DNA from: Corynebacterium sp. | GTDB lineage: Bacteria; Actinomycetota; Actinomycetes; Mycobacteriales; Mycobacteriaceae | Length of the DNA: 64,000 bases | Direction: 5' to 3' | Assembly (NCBI GenBank): GCA_030531005.1 | Contig: JAUMTW010000002.1 | Coordinates: 1 to 64,000, forward strand | Part shown: in pieces, positions 19,531 through 28,922 of the stretch | Layout of the letters: each line of letters begins with the position of its first letter | How positions within the stretch are numbered: the stretch's first letter is position 1 | Notes under the pieces: model-generated | What the model was told of the DNA's origin: nothing | The model's input: the letters and a program-made list of their open reading frames with translations, nothing else | The model's database searches: none | Position numbers and translations under genes: made by a program

Positions 19531-20113
19531 AACAACATCAACCAATCCCCTCCTGCTGGATAATCCCACGCTGATGAGACAAAATGCCGCTCCAATTCCT
19601 TATATCCTTTCCACTCTACCGTCCACCTTTAATGTCCATTACTTCTTATCCCGGCAAAATATGGCAGATTCAAAATGAGGATTACATCAGTAGGTGCGGC
19701 TTCCAACCGAATGCCCAAAAGGGATGCACCCGTGATCGCTACGTTTGTTTTTCAACATTCTTACAGCTACTTATACGAAAAGGCTGAATTCTTCGGTTTC
19801 CAGGCACTTTACCTGTGGCTAAGGTCCGGTTCTCACCGAACGAAACCCTCGTAAATCATATTTAAATCCATTACCTCCAATCCACTGTGCTTGTTCAAGA
19901 AACCCCTCACCCCATTCTGAATTTTTGACCAAGTAGTGAAATAATTCGAAGGCAAATATTGAGTGACAGCGCCTCTACCCTTAGAATCGAATCAGGTCGC
20001 ATTGTTGGCCAAAAATAAGTCTGGTCAAAAGGATGTTATTCTGCCTAGGCGCTACCAGCTTATGTACCAATCGACCAGCTAATTTATACAGTTAAGGGGC
20101 ACGTGCCACTATT
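19531..20113. other. Gene-free stretch left of the insertion sequence
   Basis: No coding frame, RNA gene or repeat recognised. It does not encode the missing N-terminal part of the TM2 protein whose 3' end lies on the other side of the insertion sequence. Confidence 0.4.
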
Positions 20114-20158
20114 TGGAGTGCCTTAGGTTTTTAGGTCCAGGTGGCTTAAGTGTTGTCC
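20114..20158 (+). repeat. Left terminal inverted repeat of IS3-family element
   Basis: Begins TGGAGTGCCTTAGG. It shares TGGAGTG, TTAGGTCC, TGG, TTAAG, GTTG and CC in register with the inverted right end. Confidence 0.75.
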
Positions 20159-20194
20159 ATTGATGCCCTGCCGGTGGGTAGGGAGAATGGGTAA

Positions 20195-20479
20195 ATGGTG
20201 AAGAAGTTTAAGAAGCACACCCCCGAACAGATTGTTCGTAAGCTCGATAAAGCGCGGGAGATGAAGGAATCAGGATCGACAACGGCTCAGATCCTCACTA
20301 CGCTGGGGATCAGCGAAGCTACGTTAAACAGGTGACAGGCAACGTATGGGTCGATGACAAAAAGCGAAGCTAAAGAACTCCAGTGTCTTCGCGAGGAAAA
20401 CACACGCCTGAAACGGCTGCTGGGTCAAGCGGAGCTGGAAAAGGCGGCGTGGAAAGAATTATCGGAGGGAAACTTCTAA
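20195..20479 (+). pseudogene. IS3-family OrfA with internal stop codon
   Basis: A helix-turn-helix OrfA of about 94 codons. The first part (KKFKKHTPEQIVRKL ... TLGISEATLNR) ends at a TGA at 20333-20335. The frame then continues with QATYGSMTKSEAKELQCLRE and the leucine-zipper-like REENTRLKRLLGQAELEK to a normal TAA at 20477-20479. Relatives have a tryptophan (TGG) at this site, so a single G-to-A change would explain the stop. It separates the DNA-binding half from the zipper and the frameshift region, which should prevent OrfAB fusion. Confidence 0.8.
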
Positions 20480-21330
20480 GCCCAGCTCGCCGCCACGATA
20501 CCGTCTGGCATCTCGCCGAGCTGGGCTATTCCCAAAGATATGCGTGTCAAATCGTCGGGCTCTCCCACAGTACTTACCGGCATGCTAGGCCCCGTAATGG
20601 CCAGCCTGATCAGTACGCAGACCTTCGGGCGTGGATGCATGAGTTCGCACGTGATCATCGCCGGTGGGGACACCGGCGCGCCTGGAAAAACGCTCTGACA
20701 CAGGGCTATAGGGTCTGCCGGGAAACCTTCCGGCGGATCTGGCGCGAAGAAGGCCTACGCGTCCTGCCTCGCAAGAAACGCAAACGTCGAGCTGCCGGGA
20801 CGTATCGTGACGTCCCTGCCGGCCAGTACCCAGGCGACGTGTGGGCTTTGGATTTCCAGTTTGATTCAACCTGGCATGGCAAAACGCTCAAGATCTGCAA
20901 CATTATCGATGAATACACTCGTGAGCACGTGGCCTTCACAGTCGATAAGAAGATCGACGCGGGCTTCGTGATCGAGCTACTTGACCTCGCTTGTCTCGAC
21001 CAAGGCGGGCGTCCGCGGGTGATCCGGATGGATAACGGGCCCGAGTTCATCGATTATGCGCTGAAAAAGTGGGCTGCGGAGGATGAAACGATGCAGGCGT
21101 TTATCCCGCCAGGCCAGCCGTGGCATAACGGGTATGTCGAGTCTTTCCATAACCGGATGCGAGACGAGCTCCTAGAGGACAACAGTATCGAGAATCTCGA
21201 GCACGCCCGCTTGCTCGTGGCCAAGTGGTCGCAGTGTTACAATGACTTCCATCCGCATTCCTCCCTGGGCTACCTCAGTCCACGGAAATATGCGGAACAA
21301 TGGAGACAAGAAAACACGGTCAACGCTTAA
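20383..21330 (+). CDS. IS3-family transposase OrfB (DDE integrase core)
   Basis: A 315-residue frame, -1 relative to OrfA. It has the HTH_21-like region (HRRWGHRRAWKNAL) near residue 85-100 and an rve integrase core with the acidic triad in WALDFQFD (near 150), RMDNGPEF (near 213) and YVESFHNRMRDE (Glu near 250). The GTG at 20383 is only the open limit of the frame: the functional protein is normally an OrfA-OrfB fusion made by frameshifting. OrfB itself is intact, so it could be active if OrfA were supplied from another copy. Confidence 0.85.
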   Translation: MSSRGKHTPETAAGSSGAGKGGVERIIGGKLLSPARRHDTVWHLAELGYSQRYACQIVGLSHSTYRHARPRNGQPDQYADLRAWMHEFARDHRRWGHRRAWKNALTQGYRVCRETFRRIWREEGLRVLPRKKRKRRAAGTYRDVPAGQYPGDVWALDFQFDSTWHGKTLKICNIIDEYTREHVAFTVDKKIDAGFVIELLDLACLDQGGRPRVIRMDNGPEFIDYALKKWAAEDETMQAFIPPGQPWHNGYVESFHNRMRDELLEDNSIENLEHARLLVAKWSQCYNDFHPHSSLGYLSPRKYAEQWRQENTVNA

Positions 21331-21361
21331 ACCAAACGGACCTAATTCTTAGGCCACTCCA
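21318..21361 (-). repeat. Right terminal inverted repeat of IS3-family element
   Basis: Read on the minus strand it begins TGGAGTGGCCTAAG and matches the left end in blocks over about 44 bases with several substitutions and one gap. Confidence 0.75.
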
Positions 21362-21527
21362 GTGCTACACAGCTTGGCCTTACAATTTTCGGTGCGCTTA
21401 CTTTTTCTTCGTAGTTGGGATGTTTATTATTCTCGCCGTTGCAATTTGGGCTTTGGTAGAGTTCGTTCTCATCCTCATTGGGAGTGGTGGATATGACCGT
21501 GATGGCAATGGTGTTCCACTGGAATAA
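21362..21527 (+). pseudogene. 3' fragment of a TM2-domain protein gene
   Basis: Directly after the IS end one frame reads ATQLGLTIFGALT and the next frame continues FFVVGMFIILAVAIWALVEF and ends GSGGYDRDGNGVPLE. Together they match the C-terminal half of the intact TM2 protein encoded at 28923-29657 (AAQLGLYIFGWVT ... GSGGYDRDGNGVPLD). The change of frame falls in a run of five T; six T would restore one frame. The gene was therefore both cut by the IS and frameshifted. The 5' part is not in the left flank. Confidence 0.85.
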
Positions 21528-21575
21528 TCCTCCCGAATGCACTAGTTTTCTCTAGACTAGACTACGGCTTTTATT

Positions 21576-21608
21576 GGGCTATTCGATTTTCCGGGTAGCC
21601 CACTTTTT
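21576..21608 (+). terminator. Terminator downstream of TM2 fragment
   Basis: GGGCTA (21576-21581) pairs with TAGCCC (21596-21601), followed by ACTTTTTC. It is probably the original terminator of the truncated TM2 gene. Confidence 0.65.
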
Positions 21609-22202
21609 CATTTTTCACGCGTTGTTATTCCTCACATGTTCCTACACTGATGCCACAAGATTTCAGTAAATATTCGAAAGTGGTGCGAATGCGTATTCAG
21701 TTCCCTTAATGCGATCTGTGCCTTTTGCTCGATGAAGCGGCCTATGCAAATCACTGACATATCGCGATCAATTGAGAATAGGACGCATTTCTTTCTTGCT
21801 TACATAAGGGAATGCAAGCGCTCAAATGAGCGCCAATCCCACCTCTTTGCATTGGATTTTCCATCGTCATGCAGCATAGGCGCTGTACCAAAAAGAAATG
21901 CGGATACAAAGGAGTACCCGCGCCTCCCCCTCTATTTCCCACATATCCAAACAATTGCGGATGTGAGTTTTTTCACTTTTAGACCTCTATTCACAACAAA
22001 CCCCCAGCTAAAACACACCGGAAACAAATCAACAAAAACTCAAGCAATCAAAGATATTGTACGCAAACCTTTTCAGAGTAGGCTTCCACTTATGCAGTTT
22101 ATGTCATTGTGCGTTAGCAAGGTGACATAAGACATATATATCATGTCGAGAATCTACTCACTGCACCATCTATTCCTTTCCTTCCAGAATGGAGAAACCC
22201 TC
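21609..22202. other. Intergenic region before mannose-family PTS
   Basis: A 132-codon plus-strand frame (21732-22130) has no recognisable domain, hydrophobic pattern or ribosome binding site and looks spurious. The promoter of the PTS operon must lie here, but I cannot point to it. Confidence 0.35.
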
Positions 22203-23198
22203 ATGGTGCGAATCATCGTTGCCGCCCATGGCGAGGCAGCCCCTGCGCTGCTGGACACCGGAAGCATGATTCTTGGTGAAATGCCAAACACACACGCGGT
22301 AACTTTCCTTCCTGGGCAAGGCCCAGAAGATTTATTAGAAAAATATGAAGCTCTCGTTGATGACGCTGAGCCCACCTTATTCCTCGTTGATCTTTTTGGT
22401 GGTAGCCCTTATAACGCTGCGGCGCGCTTTGCGGCAGCACACGAGAATACCGAGGTAGTTGCCGGGGTGAATGTTCCCATGCTCATGGAAGTTGCTACGG
22501 CTAATAAACGTGCAAACGCTACATTAGAAAGGCTGGTTGCGAAGGCTCTCAAGGCTGGCCAGAGTGGTGTGCGCGGCGCGAAGAAGCCTAAGCCTCCTAC
22601 ACCTGCTCCTCAAACTGATGTAGGCGCAGCAGCATCTGCCCAGCCTGGCACTGCTGCGCATACATCAAAAAAGATTTCAGATTTCCCTCGGGATCCAGAT
22701 AAGACTATGAATTGCATTTTCATGCGCATTGATTCCCGACTTATTCATGGTCAGGTTGCGGGCGCTTGGGTGGGCGATAAGCAACCACAAACTCTGATTG
22801 CGGCATCGGATAGCGCGGCACAAGACAGTTTGCGGAAGGAGTTATTGCTACAGGTTGGTCCCGCTAGTGCGCGTACTAATGTTTTAGACCTCGCGAAGAC
22901 GATCCGCGTGTACTACAACCCTGACTACCAAGGCATGAAAACCATGATTGTCGTGGAACGGCCTCAAGATGCTTTGGAGCTCATTAAAGAGGGCATCAAA
23001 GTCAAGGAACTCAATGTAGGTGGTGTGACCTTTAAAGCGGGGATGCAACAGATTTCTGAAGCAGTGTATGCCGATGAGGAGCATCTGGCTGCCTACCAAG
23101 AGCTAGACAAGTTGGGCGTTCCGATGGTGTTGCAACAGGTTCCCTCTAGTCAGCGTGTCAATCTTATGGAGCGCCTTCATCAGAAAGGATTGGTTTAA
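22203..23198 (+). CDS. manX: Mannose-family PTS fused EIIA-EIIB (ManX type)
   Basis: About 331 residues. The N-terminal mannose-type EIIA has its active His in VAAHGEAA (near residue 9) and the LVDLFGGSPYNAA signature near 60-73. A Lys/Pro/Ala/Thr-rich linker near 120-160 leads to a mannose-type EIIB with the phosphorylated His in RIDSRLIHGQV (near 183). The ATG at 22203 follows GGAG at a fair distance; an upstream in-frame start at 22143 adds a stretch without similarity. It is the first gene of a three-gene operon with spacings of 3 and 6 bases to EIIC and EIID. It phosphorylates a hexose or amino sugar during uptake. Confidence 0.9.
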   Translation: MVRIIVAAHGEAAPALLDTGSMILGEMPNTHAVTFLPGQGPEDLLEKYEALVDDAEPTLFLVDLFGGSPYNAAARFAAAHENTEVVAGVNVPMLMEVATANKRANATLERLVAKALKAGQSGVRGAKKPKPPTPAPQTDVGAAASAQPGTAAHTSKKISDFPRDPDKTMNCIFMRIDSRLIHGQVAGAWVGDKQPQTLIAASDSAAQDSLRKELLLQVGPASARTNVLDLAKTIRVYYNPDYQGMKTMIVVERPQDALELIKEGIKVKELNVGGVTFKAGMQQISEAVYADEEHLAAYQELDKLGVPMVLQQVPSSQRVNLMERLHQKGLV

Positions 23199-23201
23199 TC
23201 C

Positions 23202-24002
23202 ATGTCTATATTGCAATTTGTTTTGGTGGTACTCATTGCCCTTATTGCGGGGTGTGCCTCTGTCTTGGATGAGCGGCAGTTTCACCGTCCTCTCGTCGCT
23301 TGTACTCTTATCGGCATTGTTCTGGGCGATCCAACCACCGGCATTATCTTGGGCGGTAGCTTGGAACTTATTGCTCTCGGCTGGATGAATGTTGGTGCTG
23401 CTATGGCGCCTGATGCGGCTTTAGCCTCCACTATTGCCACTGTGATTGTTATTGCTGGTGATAATTCTGTGGGTGAGGGTATCGCTATTGCTGTTCCCCT
23501 TGCTGCTGCCGGGCAGGTCTTAACTATTTTCGTTCGAACTATTGCTGTGTTCTTCCAGCATCAGGCTGATCGTTATGCAGAGAATGCGAATTTCCGTGGC
23601 GTGGAGCTCATGCACTTGAGTGGTTTGGCGCTACAAGGTTTGCGTGTTGCTATCCCAACTGCTTTCGTGGCCGCTGTGGCTGGCACTGATGCCGTGGAGA
23701 ATGCTTTGAACGCTATCCCCGAGGTCATCACTCAGGGTCTTACTATTGCTGGTGGTTTCATCGTGGTTGTTGGTTATGCCATGGTGATCAATATGATGAA
23801 GGCACGGGCACTCATGCCTTTCTTCTTCCTGGGGTTCCTGTTGGCTGCTTTCGTTCCAGATTTTAACTTGGTTGGACTCGGCATGATCGGCGCAGCTTTG
23901 GCCGTGATTTATGTGCAACTCAACCCAGTTTTCCATGACTCAATCAAAGTTCCTGCTGCTGCAGCAGCTACCGCAAATAAGTACGACAACGAGTTGGAGT
24001 AA
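23202..24002 (+). CDS. manY: Mannose-family PTS EIIC (ManY type)
   Basis: A 266-residue integral membrane protein of the EII-Sor/ManY family. Visible hallmarks are GDPTTGIILGGSLELIALGWMNVGAAMAPD split over residues 40-70, and VAIPTAFVAAVAG near 150. It forms the sugar channel with EIID. The start lies three bases after the EIIAB stop. The C-terminal tail is short, hydrophilic and Ala-rich. Confidence 0.92.
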   Translation: MSILQFVLVVLIALIAGCASVLDERQFHRPLVACTLIGIVLGDPTTGIILGGSLELIALGWMNVGAAMAPDAALASTIATVIVIAGDNSVGEGIAIAVPLAAAGQVLTIFVRTIAVFFQHQADRYAENANFRGVELMHLSGLALQGLRVAIPTAFVAAVAGTDAVENALNAIPEVITQGLTIAGGFIVVVGYAMVINMMKARALMPFFFLGFLLAAFVPDFNLVGLGMIGAALAVIYVQLNPVFHDSIKVPAAAAATANKYDNELE

Positions 24003-24008
24003 ACGACG

Positions 24009-24935
24009 ATGAATGCTAATAACACTGCAAAGAACTCTTCGGTTGATGCTTCAACAGATAAGCTCATCACCGCTGAAGTTCCGGATTCTACTACTACAGT
24101 AACGGAGCCTGCTTTACGGGATCTCACCAAGCGGGACTATATTTCCACCTATTTCCGCTCTACATTTTTGCTTGGTTCATTCAATTTTGAACGTATGCAA
24201 GCCATCGGTTTTGCGGTCTCTATGTTCCCGGCTATTAAGCGCTTCTACACGGCGAAGGAAGATCAGGCGGCAGCTATTAAGCGGCACTTGGAATTCTTTA
24301 ATACTCAGCCGTGGATTGCGAGCCCTATTATGGGTGTTTCCTCTGCTATGGAACGGCAGCGGGCAGCTGGGGAAGATATTGATGATGCAACTATTACGAA
24401 CGTCAAAGTTGGTTTGATGGGGCCGATGGCTGGTGTGGGTGATCCACTGTTCTGGGGTACTGCGCGCCCAGTGCTCGCTGCTCTTGGTGCGTCTTTGGCT
24501 TTAACCGGAAATATTCTCGGCCCTCTCATCTTCTTCGTTGGGTTGAACATTATGCGGGTAGCTACTCGTTGGTATGGCTTCAAGATGGGCTATGAAAAGG
24601 GTGTAGAGATCATCTCTGAGGTGGGTGGTGGCACCCTGAAGAAACTCACCCAGATGGCGTCTATTATGGGTCTGTTCGTCATGGGTTCCTTGGTGAGTAA
24701 GTGGACGACGATCAATATTCCTCTCGAGATCAGCTCTTACACTGATCAAGATGGGAAAGAGGTTACCCAGACTGTGCAGGATATTCTGGATTCTTTGCTG
24801 CCCGGTCTTGTCCCGCTCCTCTTAACTTTCTTGTGTATGTGGCTGCTTAGGAAGAAGATCAATGCTATTTGGATCATCTTCGGTATGTTTGCGATTGGTA
24901 TTCTGGGGTATTGGGGTGGTGTGCTGGCACCTTAA
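24009..24935 (+). CDS. manZ: Mannose-family PTS EIID (ManZ type)
   Basis: A 308-residue EIID subunit. After a 35-residue polar N-terminus, it has the family signature region SFNFERMQAIGFAVSMFPAI near residue 57-76, the VKVGLMGPMAGVGDPLFWGT loop near 137-157, and a C-terminal membrane hairpin ending at a tryptophan/glycine-rich tail. It is the last PTS subunit in the operon. About 600 bases separate it from the HAD phosphatase on the same strand. Confidence 0.92.
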   Translation: MNANNTAKNSSVDASTDKLITAEVPDSTTTVTEPALRDLTKRDYISTYFRSTFLLGSFNFERMQAIGFAVSMFPAIKRFYTAKEDQAAAIKRHLEFFNTQPWIASPIMGVSSAMERQRAAGEDIDDATITNVKVGLMGPMAGVGDPLFWGTARPVLAALGASLALTGNILGPLIFFVGLNIMRVATRWYGFKMGYEKGVEIISEVGGGTLKKLTQMASIMGLFVMGSLVSKWTTINIPLEISSYTDQDGKEVTQTVQDILDSLLPGLVPLLLTFLCMWLLRKKINAIWIIFGMFAIGILGYWGGVLAP

Positions 24936-25560
24936 AGCTACGTCTCTCGCCGCGATTGTATTACTGTAACCATTGCCACAGAGATTCTGGGTATACGCTT
25001 GAATTTTTGTCAAGCTTTTGGAACAACTCAAAGAAAACCACCAATTAAGTTATCTACGGCAAGATTCCGTTGGTTCCTCGGCATCATTGCTTCACAGGCT
25101 GCAATTGATTGAAGGTTGCAGCCTGCTTGAAGCAGCAGCAGCTCGTTATCGGGCTCAACGCATCTCAACAGTGGCGTCAGATTGTTTTTTCGTTGTGATG
25201 ACGAAAACAGCTTCTGGGTGCATTGCTTTTCAACCCGTTGGGGAGAGTCATTCAATGATGCAGCTCTATTAAATACGAACGCTCCAACGAGTTTCTGGAA
25301 GGCACAAGATATCTTTCCAATGGTCTTACTCTAGTAATTCTTCGACCGGGAAAAATAATAATACTCCCAGGCATTTCCGGCTCAGGCATTCGTTCTTGCA
25401 GTGCGCCAACGATTTCCTACTGCTTCGGTTTTGCCTCCCCTACTATCCCTACATTTTCCTTGATTCAATCTGCATCTGTACTACGGCTACCGTTGGTAAG
25501 CTTGAGGAAAATGATACTGTTCCCACACTATGGTCACTCAAGCTGAAGGGACTTGCCACT
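24936..25560 (+). other. Intergenic region with hairpin between PTS and HAD phosphatase
   Basis: CAGGCTGCAA (25095-25104) pairs perfectly with TTGCAGCCTG (25116-25125) around an 11-base loop. There is no T-run after it, so it may act as an attenuator or processing site rather than a classical terminator. An 84-codon frame around it (25018-25272) and an upstream extension of the phosphatase frame (from 25396) show no domain and I do not accept them as coding. Confidence 0.45.
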
Positions 25561-26352
25561 ATGGAACAACACTTGCTGCTCACCTGCGATCTCGACGGCA
25601 CTATTATTTTTGAGCGCGATATTGCGGCAGCAGACATTGCTGCAATTCAGCAGTGGCGGGCTGCCGGGCATATTGCAGTATGTAATACTGGCAAGTCACT
25701 CAAGGCTACCCAGCATGCTTTACAGGGCAAGGGGCTGGAATTTGATTACTATATTCTCTACACGGGGGCGGTTCTTACTGATCACAATTTCACAGTTCTT
25801 CGGGAACATCACCTCGATGAAAGAGTTGTCCAGAATATTCTGGAATTGTTGCAAGATCGCTCAGGGATCGGGGTGTATGCCACAACGTTAGATGGTCCGG
25901 ATCAACAAATTTTTTATACTATTCCACCAGAGTTGGGCACAGATATTTTGCAAACGAGTGTGCCTAGCAGTCCTGAAACACTCCGGAGCCATCGGGTTAT
26001 TGGTATTCCAATCTGGGTGCCTGACACTATGCAATGCCCCCAGTTACTTACGGAGCTGCAGGAAACATTCGGTGCCGTGGCAGATGTGCATCAAAACCAG
26101 GACTTCATAGATATTGTGCCCTGTGGAGCCAATAAGGGCATTGGCCTCAAAGAACTTGAGGACTATTTGGCAGATCAGGGTATCAGTACAGTCACGTATT
26201 CTTTGGGGGACTCTTTTAATGACCTGGATATGCATGCTCAGGCTGATTATTCCTCGGCATTTGACCATTCCCCACTTGCAGTAAAGGAAGCAGCCGATAC
26301 GGTTTCGGGTACGGCAGCAGAGTATATTCTGAAGATTTTGGATGAGCTATGA
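25561..26352 (+). CDS. HAD-superfamily Cof-type sugar phosphatase
   Basis: A 263-residue cytoplasmic hydrolase. HAD motif I is TCDLDGTI near residues 8-15 (nucleophile Asp), motif II the Thr in VCNTGKS near 43-49, motif III a Lys near 200 (GANKGIGLKEL), and motif IV GDSFNDLDM near 215-223. A large C2 cap between motifs II and III is typical of Cof-type (subfamily IIB) phosphatases that remove phosphate from sugar phosphates. The ATG is preceded by GAAGGGA. It stands downstream of the mannose-family PTS, so an intracellular sugar phosphate is a plausible substrate. It overlaps the next gene by four bases. Confidence 0.85.
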   Translation: MEQHLLLTCDLDGTIIFERDIAAADIAAIQQWRAAGHIAVCNTGKSLKATQHALQGKGLEFDYYILYTGAVLTDHNFTVLREHHLDERVVQNILELLQDRSGIGVYATTLDGPDQQIFYTIPPELGTDILQTSVPSSPETLRSHRVIGIPIWVPDTMQCPQLLTELQETFGAVADVHQNQDFIDIVPCGANKGIGLKELEDYLADQGISTVTYSLGDSFNDLDMHAQADYSSAFDHSPLAVKEAADTVSGTAAEYILKILDEL

Positions 26353-26762
26353 ACAAGAAATTACCGAGCTTCCGAGATGTTTTTGTCGAAGTAGGTCAAG
26401 ACACTTTGGATAAGCAACGCGATGAACGGCAATTCGTCGTTTCGGTTACTCCACTCGTGACGGGACTGATGGTTCTTGGTGCGGCCGGGTATTTTCTCAC
26501 GCCGTATCTGACTATTGTCCTCCTTGTTTTGGCTCTTATTGCCCTGTGGGGCAGGTGGGTGCTTCTACGGCAGGTTACTGGAGATATTCGTGATATGAAG
26601 ATGGCGCAGGCTGCTTTTGAGCAGGGAAAGCAGCCGGAAGAATGTTTGGAATTTATCAGGCTCCGTAGTTCCCAAATGCTACAAGATAATAAAATGCTTT
26701 CCACCTACGGAAAGGAGCAAGTGCTGGTACTGCAGCAGTGGGCGATGGATCGTTCCGAGTGA
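26349..26762 (+). CDS. Small two-helix membrane protein, unknown function
   Basis: A 137-residue protein with two adjacent hydrophobic segments near residues 28-47 and 50-68, and a hydrophilic, probably cytoplasmic C-terminal half with Gln/Met-rich helices. The ATG overlaps the HAD phosphatase stop (ATGA), so the two are translationally coupled. I recognise no family. A role tied to the phosphatase or the sugar uptake system is possible only by context. Confidence 0.7.
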   Translation: MNKKLPSFRDVFVEVGQDTLDKQRDERQFVVSVTPLVTGLMVLGAAGYFLTPYLTIVLLVLALIALWGRWVLLRQVTGDIRDMKMAQAAFEQGKQPEECLEFIRLRSSQMLQDNKMLSTYGKEQVLVLQQWAMDRSE

Positions 26763-27393
26763 TGGTGTACTCCCGTGTTTTGATTCCGCGCCTTACTTGT
26801 GTCAAGTACAGCGCTGAACCCTGTACTTCTCCCTTGGTTGCGTTGTCTGGAAAGAATTCTTGGATCTTGCGACAATAATGTGGGTACTGTCCGAGAGTTC
26901 AAAGAATTTTTGTTCTTCGCTAGGATTTTCTTCGCTAGGATTACTGTGCTTCCGGTCACCTATACTCGTCGTCCACGGTTTCCACTACCTGAAGCCTTCG
27001 CAAAATTTTCTTGGATCCAAAAGGAAGAACAGTTTGCCAGCAAATACGTTGCCGGGCTGCTTTGACGATGCATCCTCTGAACGACCCGGAATATTTTTGA
27101 GAACCTTGCATTCGAAAAGCTATGTTCTCTTACCCCTGCGCGGTCGGAATTTCTGTTTCCGGTTCCAAGCAATAACAATGCTCGAACGACGCTGAAATAT
27201 CACTGAAAAATGCGTATTCTGGGGAAACCTTTCCTAACATGTAACTGAAATCACAATCAAAAAATATTTCCTATAGCTCTATAGAAATATGCAGGTAGAC
27301 CTACTTCTCGCTTAAGACCCAACCACATATATCACCACAAAAACGCGATGAACTGCTTGTTTCCTCGAAAAACTTCAGCATAGGATTACGCCC
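26763..27393. other. Gene-free stretch before dicarboxylate carrier
   Basis: Several short overlapping frames occur but none has a domain, a signal or a good start site. A 15-base perfect tandem duplication lies at 26913-26942. The promoter of the following carrier gene should be in the AT-rich part near 27240-27380. Confidence 0.4.
26913..26942. repeat. 15-base tandem duplication
   Basis: TTCTTCGCTAGGATT occurs twice head to tail without mismatch (26913-26927 and 26928-26942). It is probably a replication slippage product in non-coding DNA. Confidence 0.9.
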
Positions 27394-28773
27394 ATGAGCA
27401 GCACCACACCAAAATCTCCCTCCCGCATCAAGCGCTTAAGCACAAATGTCTTCGCTCAACTCCTTGTGGCAATAGCCTTGGGCATCATCCTGGGTGCCGT
27501 ATTTCCGGAATTCGGCGCCAGCCTACAGCCACTGGGAACGGGGTTCATCAAACTCATCAAAATGATCATTGCACCCCTCGTCTTCGTTCTGGTGACTATT
27601 GGTATCGCCAGAATGAACGATCTCGCCAAGCTCGGGCGCATTGGCATAAAAACACTGGCATATTTCACGGCAGTCACTTCTCTCGCGCTGCTCATCGGCC
27701 TCGCAATGGGAAATATTTTCCGTCCTGGACACGGGTTCCACATACCGGCCGAAACGCTGAGTGATGGCGCAGAACAATTATCCGAACGCTCCAAAGGTGA
27801 AAGCCTGCCTGGAGCTGTGGAATTCCTCCTGGGGATCATCCCTGATAGTGCTGTTGGTGCTTTTGCCGATGCAGAGATCCTCCAGGTTCTACTTCTCGCT
27901 ATACTCACCGGCGTGACACTAGCAAAAATGCGTGCACAGAATCCGCTCAATCTCACCTCCCGTCTCCTCGAGGAGGCCGAAGAAATTCTTTTCACCATCA
28001 TGGGATGGATTATGCGCTTAGCCCCTTTGGGCGCATTTGGAGCAATGTCGTACATCATCGGCCAGTATGGTCTCGCTAGCTTGCGCAATTTCGCTGCCCT
28101 CATCGCAGTTTGCTATGGCAGCGCAGTACTTTTCGTCATCATTTTGGCAATTATTGCCCGCACTTTCGCAGGCATCCGGATTTGGGGATTCATCAAGGCG
28201 AGCCGCGAAGAATTTGGGCTGGCTTTGGGTACTGCTTCTACGGAGGCTGTAATGCCCCGCATCATGCAGAAGCTCGTTGTTGCCGGCAATAAAGAAGGCA
28301 CCGTTGGCCTCGTCGTTCCTACTGGTTATTCCTTCAATATGGATGGCGCTACCCTATATCTGGCCATTTGTATGATGTTCTTGGCGCAGGCGACCGGAAC
28401 CGATTTGACACTCGACCAACAGCTGGTTGCCATGCTGATCCTCTTACTTTCTTCGAAGGGGATGGCAGGTGTACCTGGATCATCATTCTTAGCGCTCTCG
28501 GCATCGGCCACCGCATTAGGGCTTTTCCCGGTTGCCGCCGTGGCTATCTTACTGGGTGCTGATCGGCTCATGGATTCGATGCGGGTCTTTGTGAACCTTC
28601 TTGGAAACTGTGTCGCTACGTTTGTAATTTCCCGGTGGGAACGCGAATTCAACATGGATGAATATCAAGATTTCATCGATGGAAAACGTACGATTGCTGA
28701 CATCGTGGATGCTCAATCGAAAGAGGCTGCTTCTACACCGACAGCACCCATTGCAGCAAAGTCTACATTGTAA
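27394..28773 (+). CDS. dctA: Dicarboxylate/amino acid:cation symporter (DctA type)
   Basis: A 459-residue membrane carrier of the DAACS family (glutamate/aspartate/C4-dicarboxylate symporters). Family marks are LIKMIIAPLVFVLVTIGIA near residues 53-71, TASTEAVMPRIMQKL near 280-294 (the re-entrant loop HP1, with Thr-Glu in place of the usual Ser-rich turn), PTGYSFNMDGATLY near 310-323, and SSKGMAGVPGSSFL near 355-368. The GYSFN form of the TM7 motif is that of DctA and bacterial GltP rather than archaeal GltPh. C4-dicarboxylate is my best guess. It stands as a single gene. Confidence 0.85.
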   Translation: MSSTTPKSPSRIKRLSTNVFAQLLVAIALGIILGAVFPEFGASLQPLGTGFIKLIKMIIAPLVFVLVTIGIARMNDLAKLGRIGIKTLAYFTAVTSLALLIGLAMGNIFRPGHGFHIPAETLSDGAEQLSERSKGESLPGAVEFLLGIIPDSAVGAFADAEILQVLLLAILTGVTLAKMRAQNPLNLTSRLLEEAEEILFTIMGWIMRLAPLGAFGAMSYIIGQYGLASLRNFAALIAVCYGSAVLFVIILAIIARTFAGIRIWGFIKASREEFGLALGTASTEAVMPRIMQKLVVAGNKEGTVGLVVPTGYSFNMDGATLYLAICMMFLAQATGTDLTLDQQLVAMLILLLSSKGMAGVPGSSFLALSASATALGLFPVAAVAILLGADRLMDSMRVFVNLLGNCVATFVISRWEREFNMDEYQDFIDGKRTIADIVDAQSKEAASTPTAPIAAKSTL

Positions 28774-28922
28774 TTCCCGCTATACCTCTGAGTCTCATCA
28801 AGAACCAAATCTAAAAATTCTGTCCCGAAATATCCAAACTCGCATGAATACAGGTAAATTCTGAATGAAACTGTCTTGAATCTCACCGGGATTTTTAGGG
28901 TGTTTCAAGATATTATTGTTAT

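Larger units (their letters stand above)
20114..21361 (+). mobile_element. IS3-family insertion sequence
   Basis: About 1248 bases bounded by imperfect inverted repeats that start TGGAGTG on the left and end CACTCCA on the right. It encodes a two-frame transposase: OrfA, and OrfB in the -1 frame relative to it, the IS3 arrangement. OrfA resembles the IS407 branch. I see no matching 3-4 base target duplication (left flank ...ATT, right flank GTG...), so one flank may have rearranged after insertion. The element separates a truncated TM2-protein fragment on its right from unrelated sequence on its left. OrfA has an in-frame stop, so the copy is probably inactive on its own. Confidence 0.88.

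Noticed and set aside
27456..28103. 215-codon minus-strand frame
   Set aside because: It lies wholly antisense to dctA, whose protein has all family motifs. The antisense product is Arg/Ser/Pro-rich with no domain.
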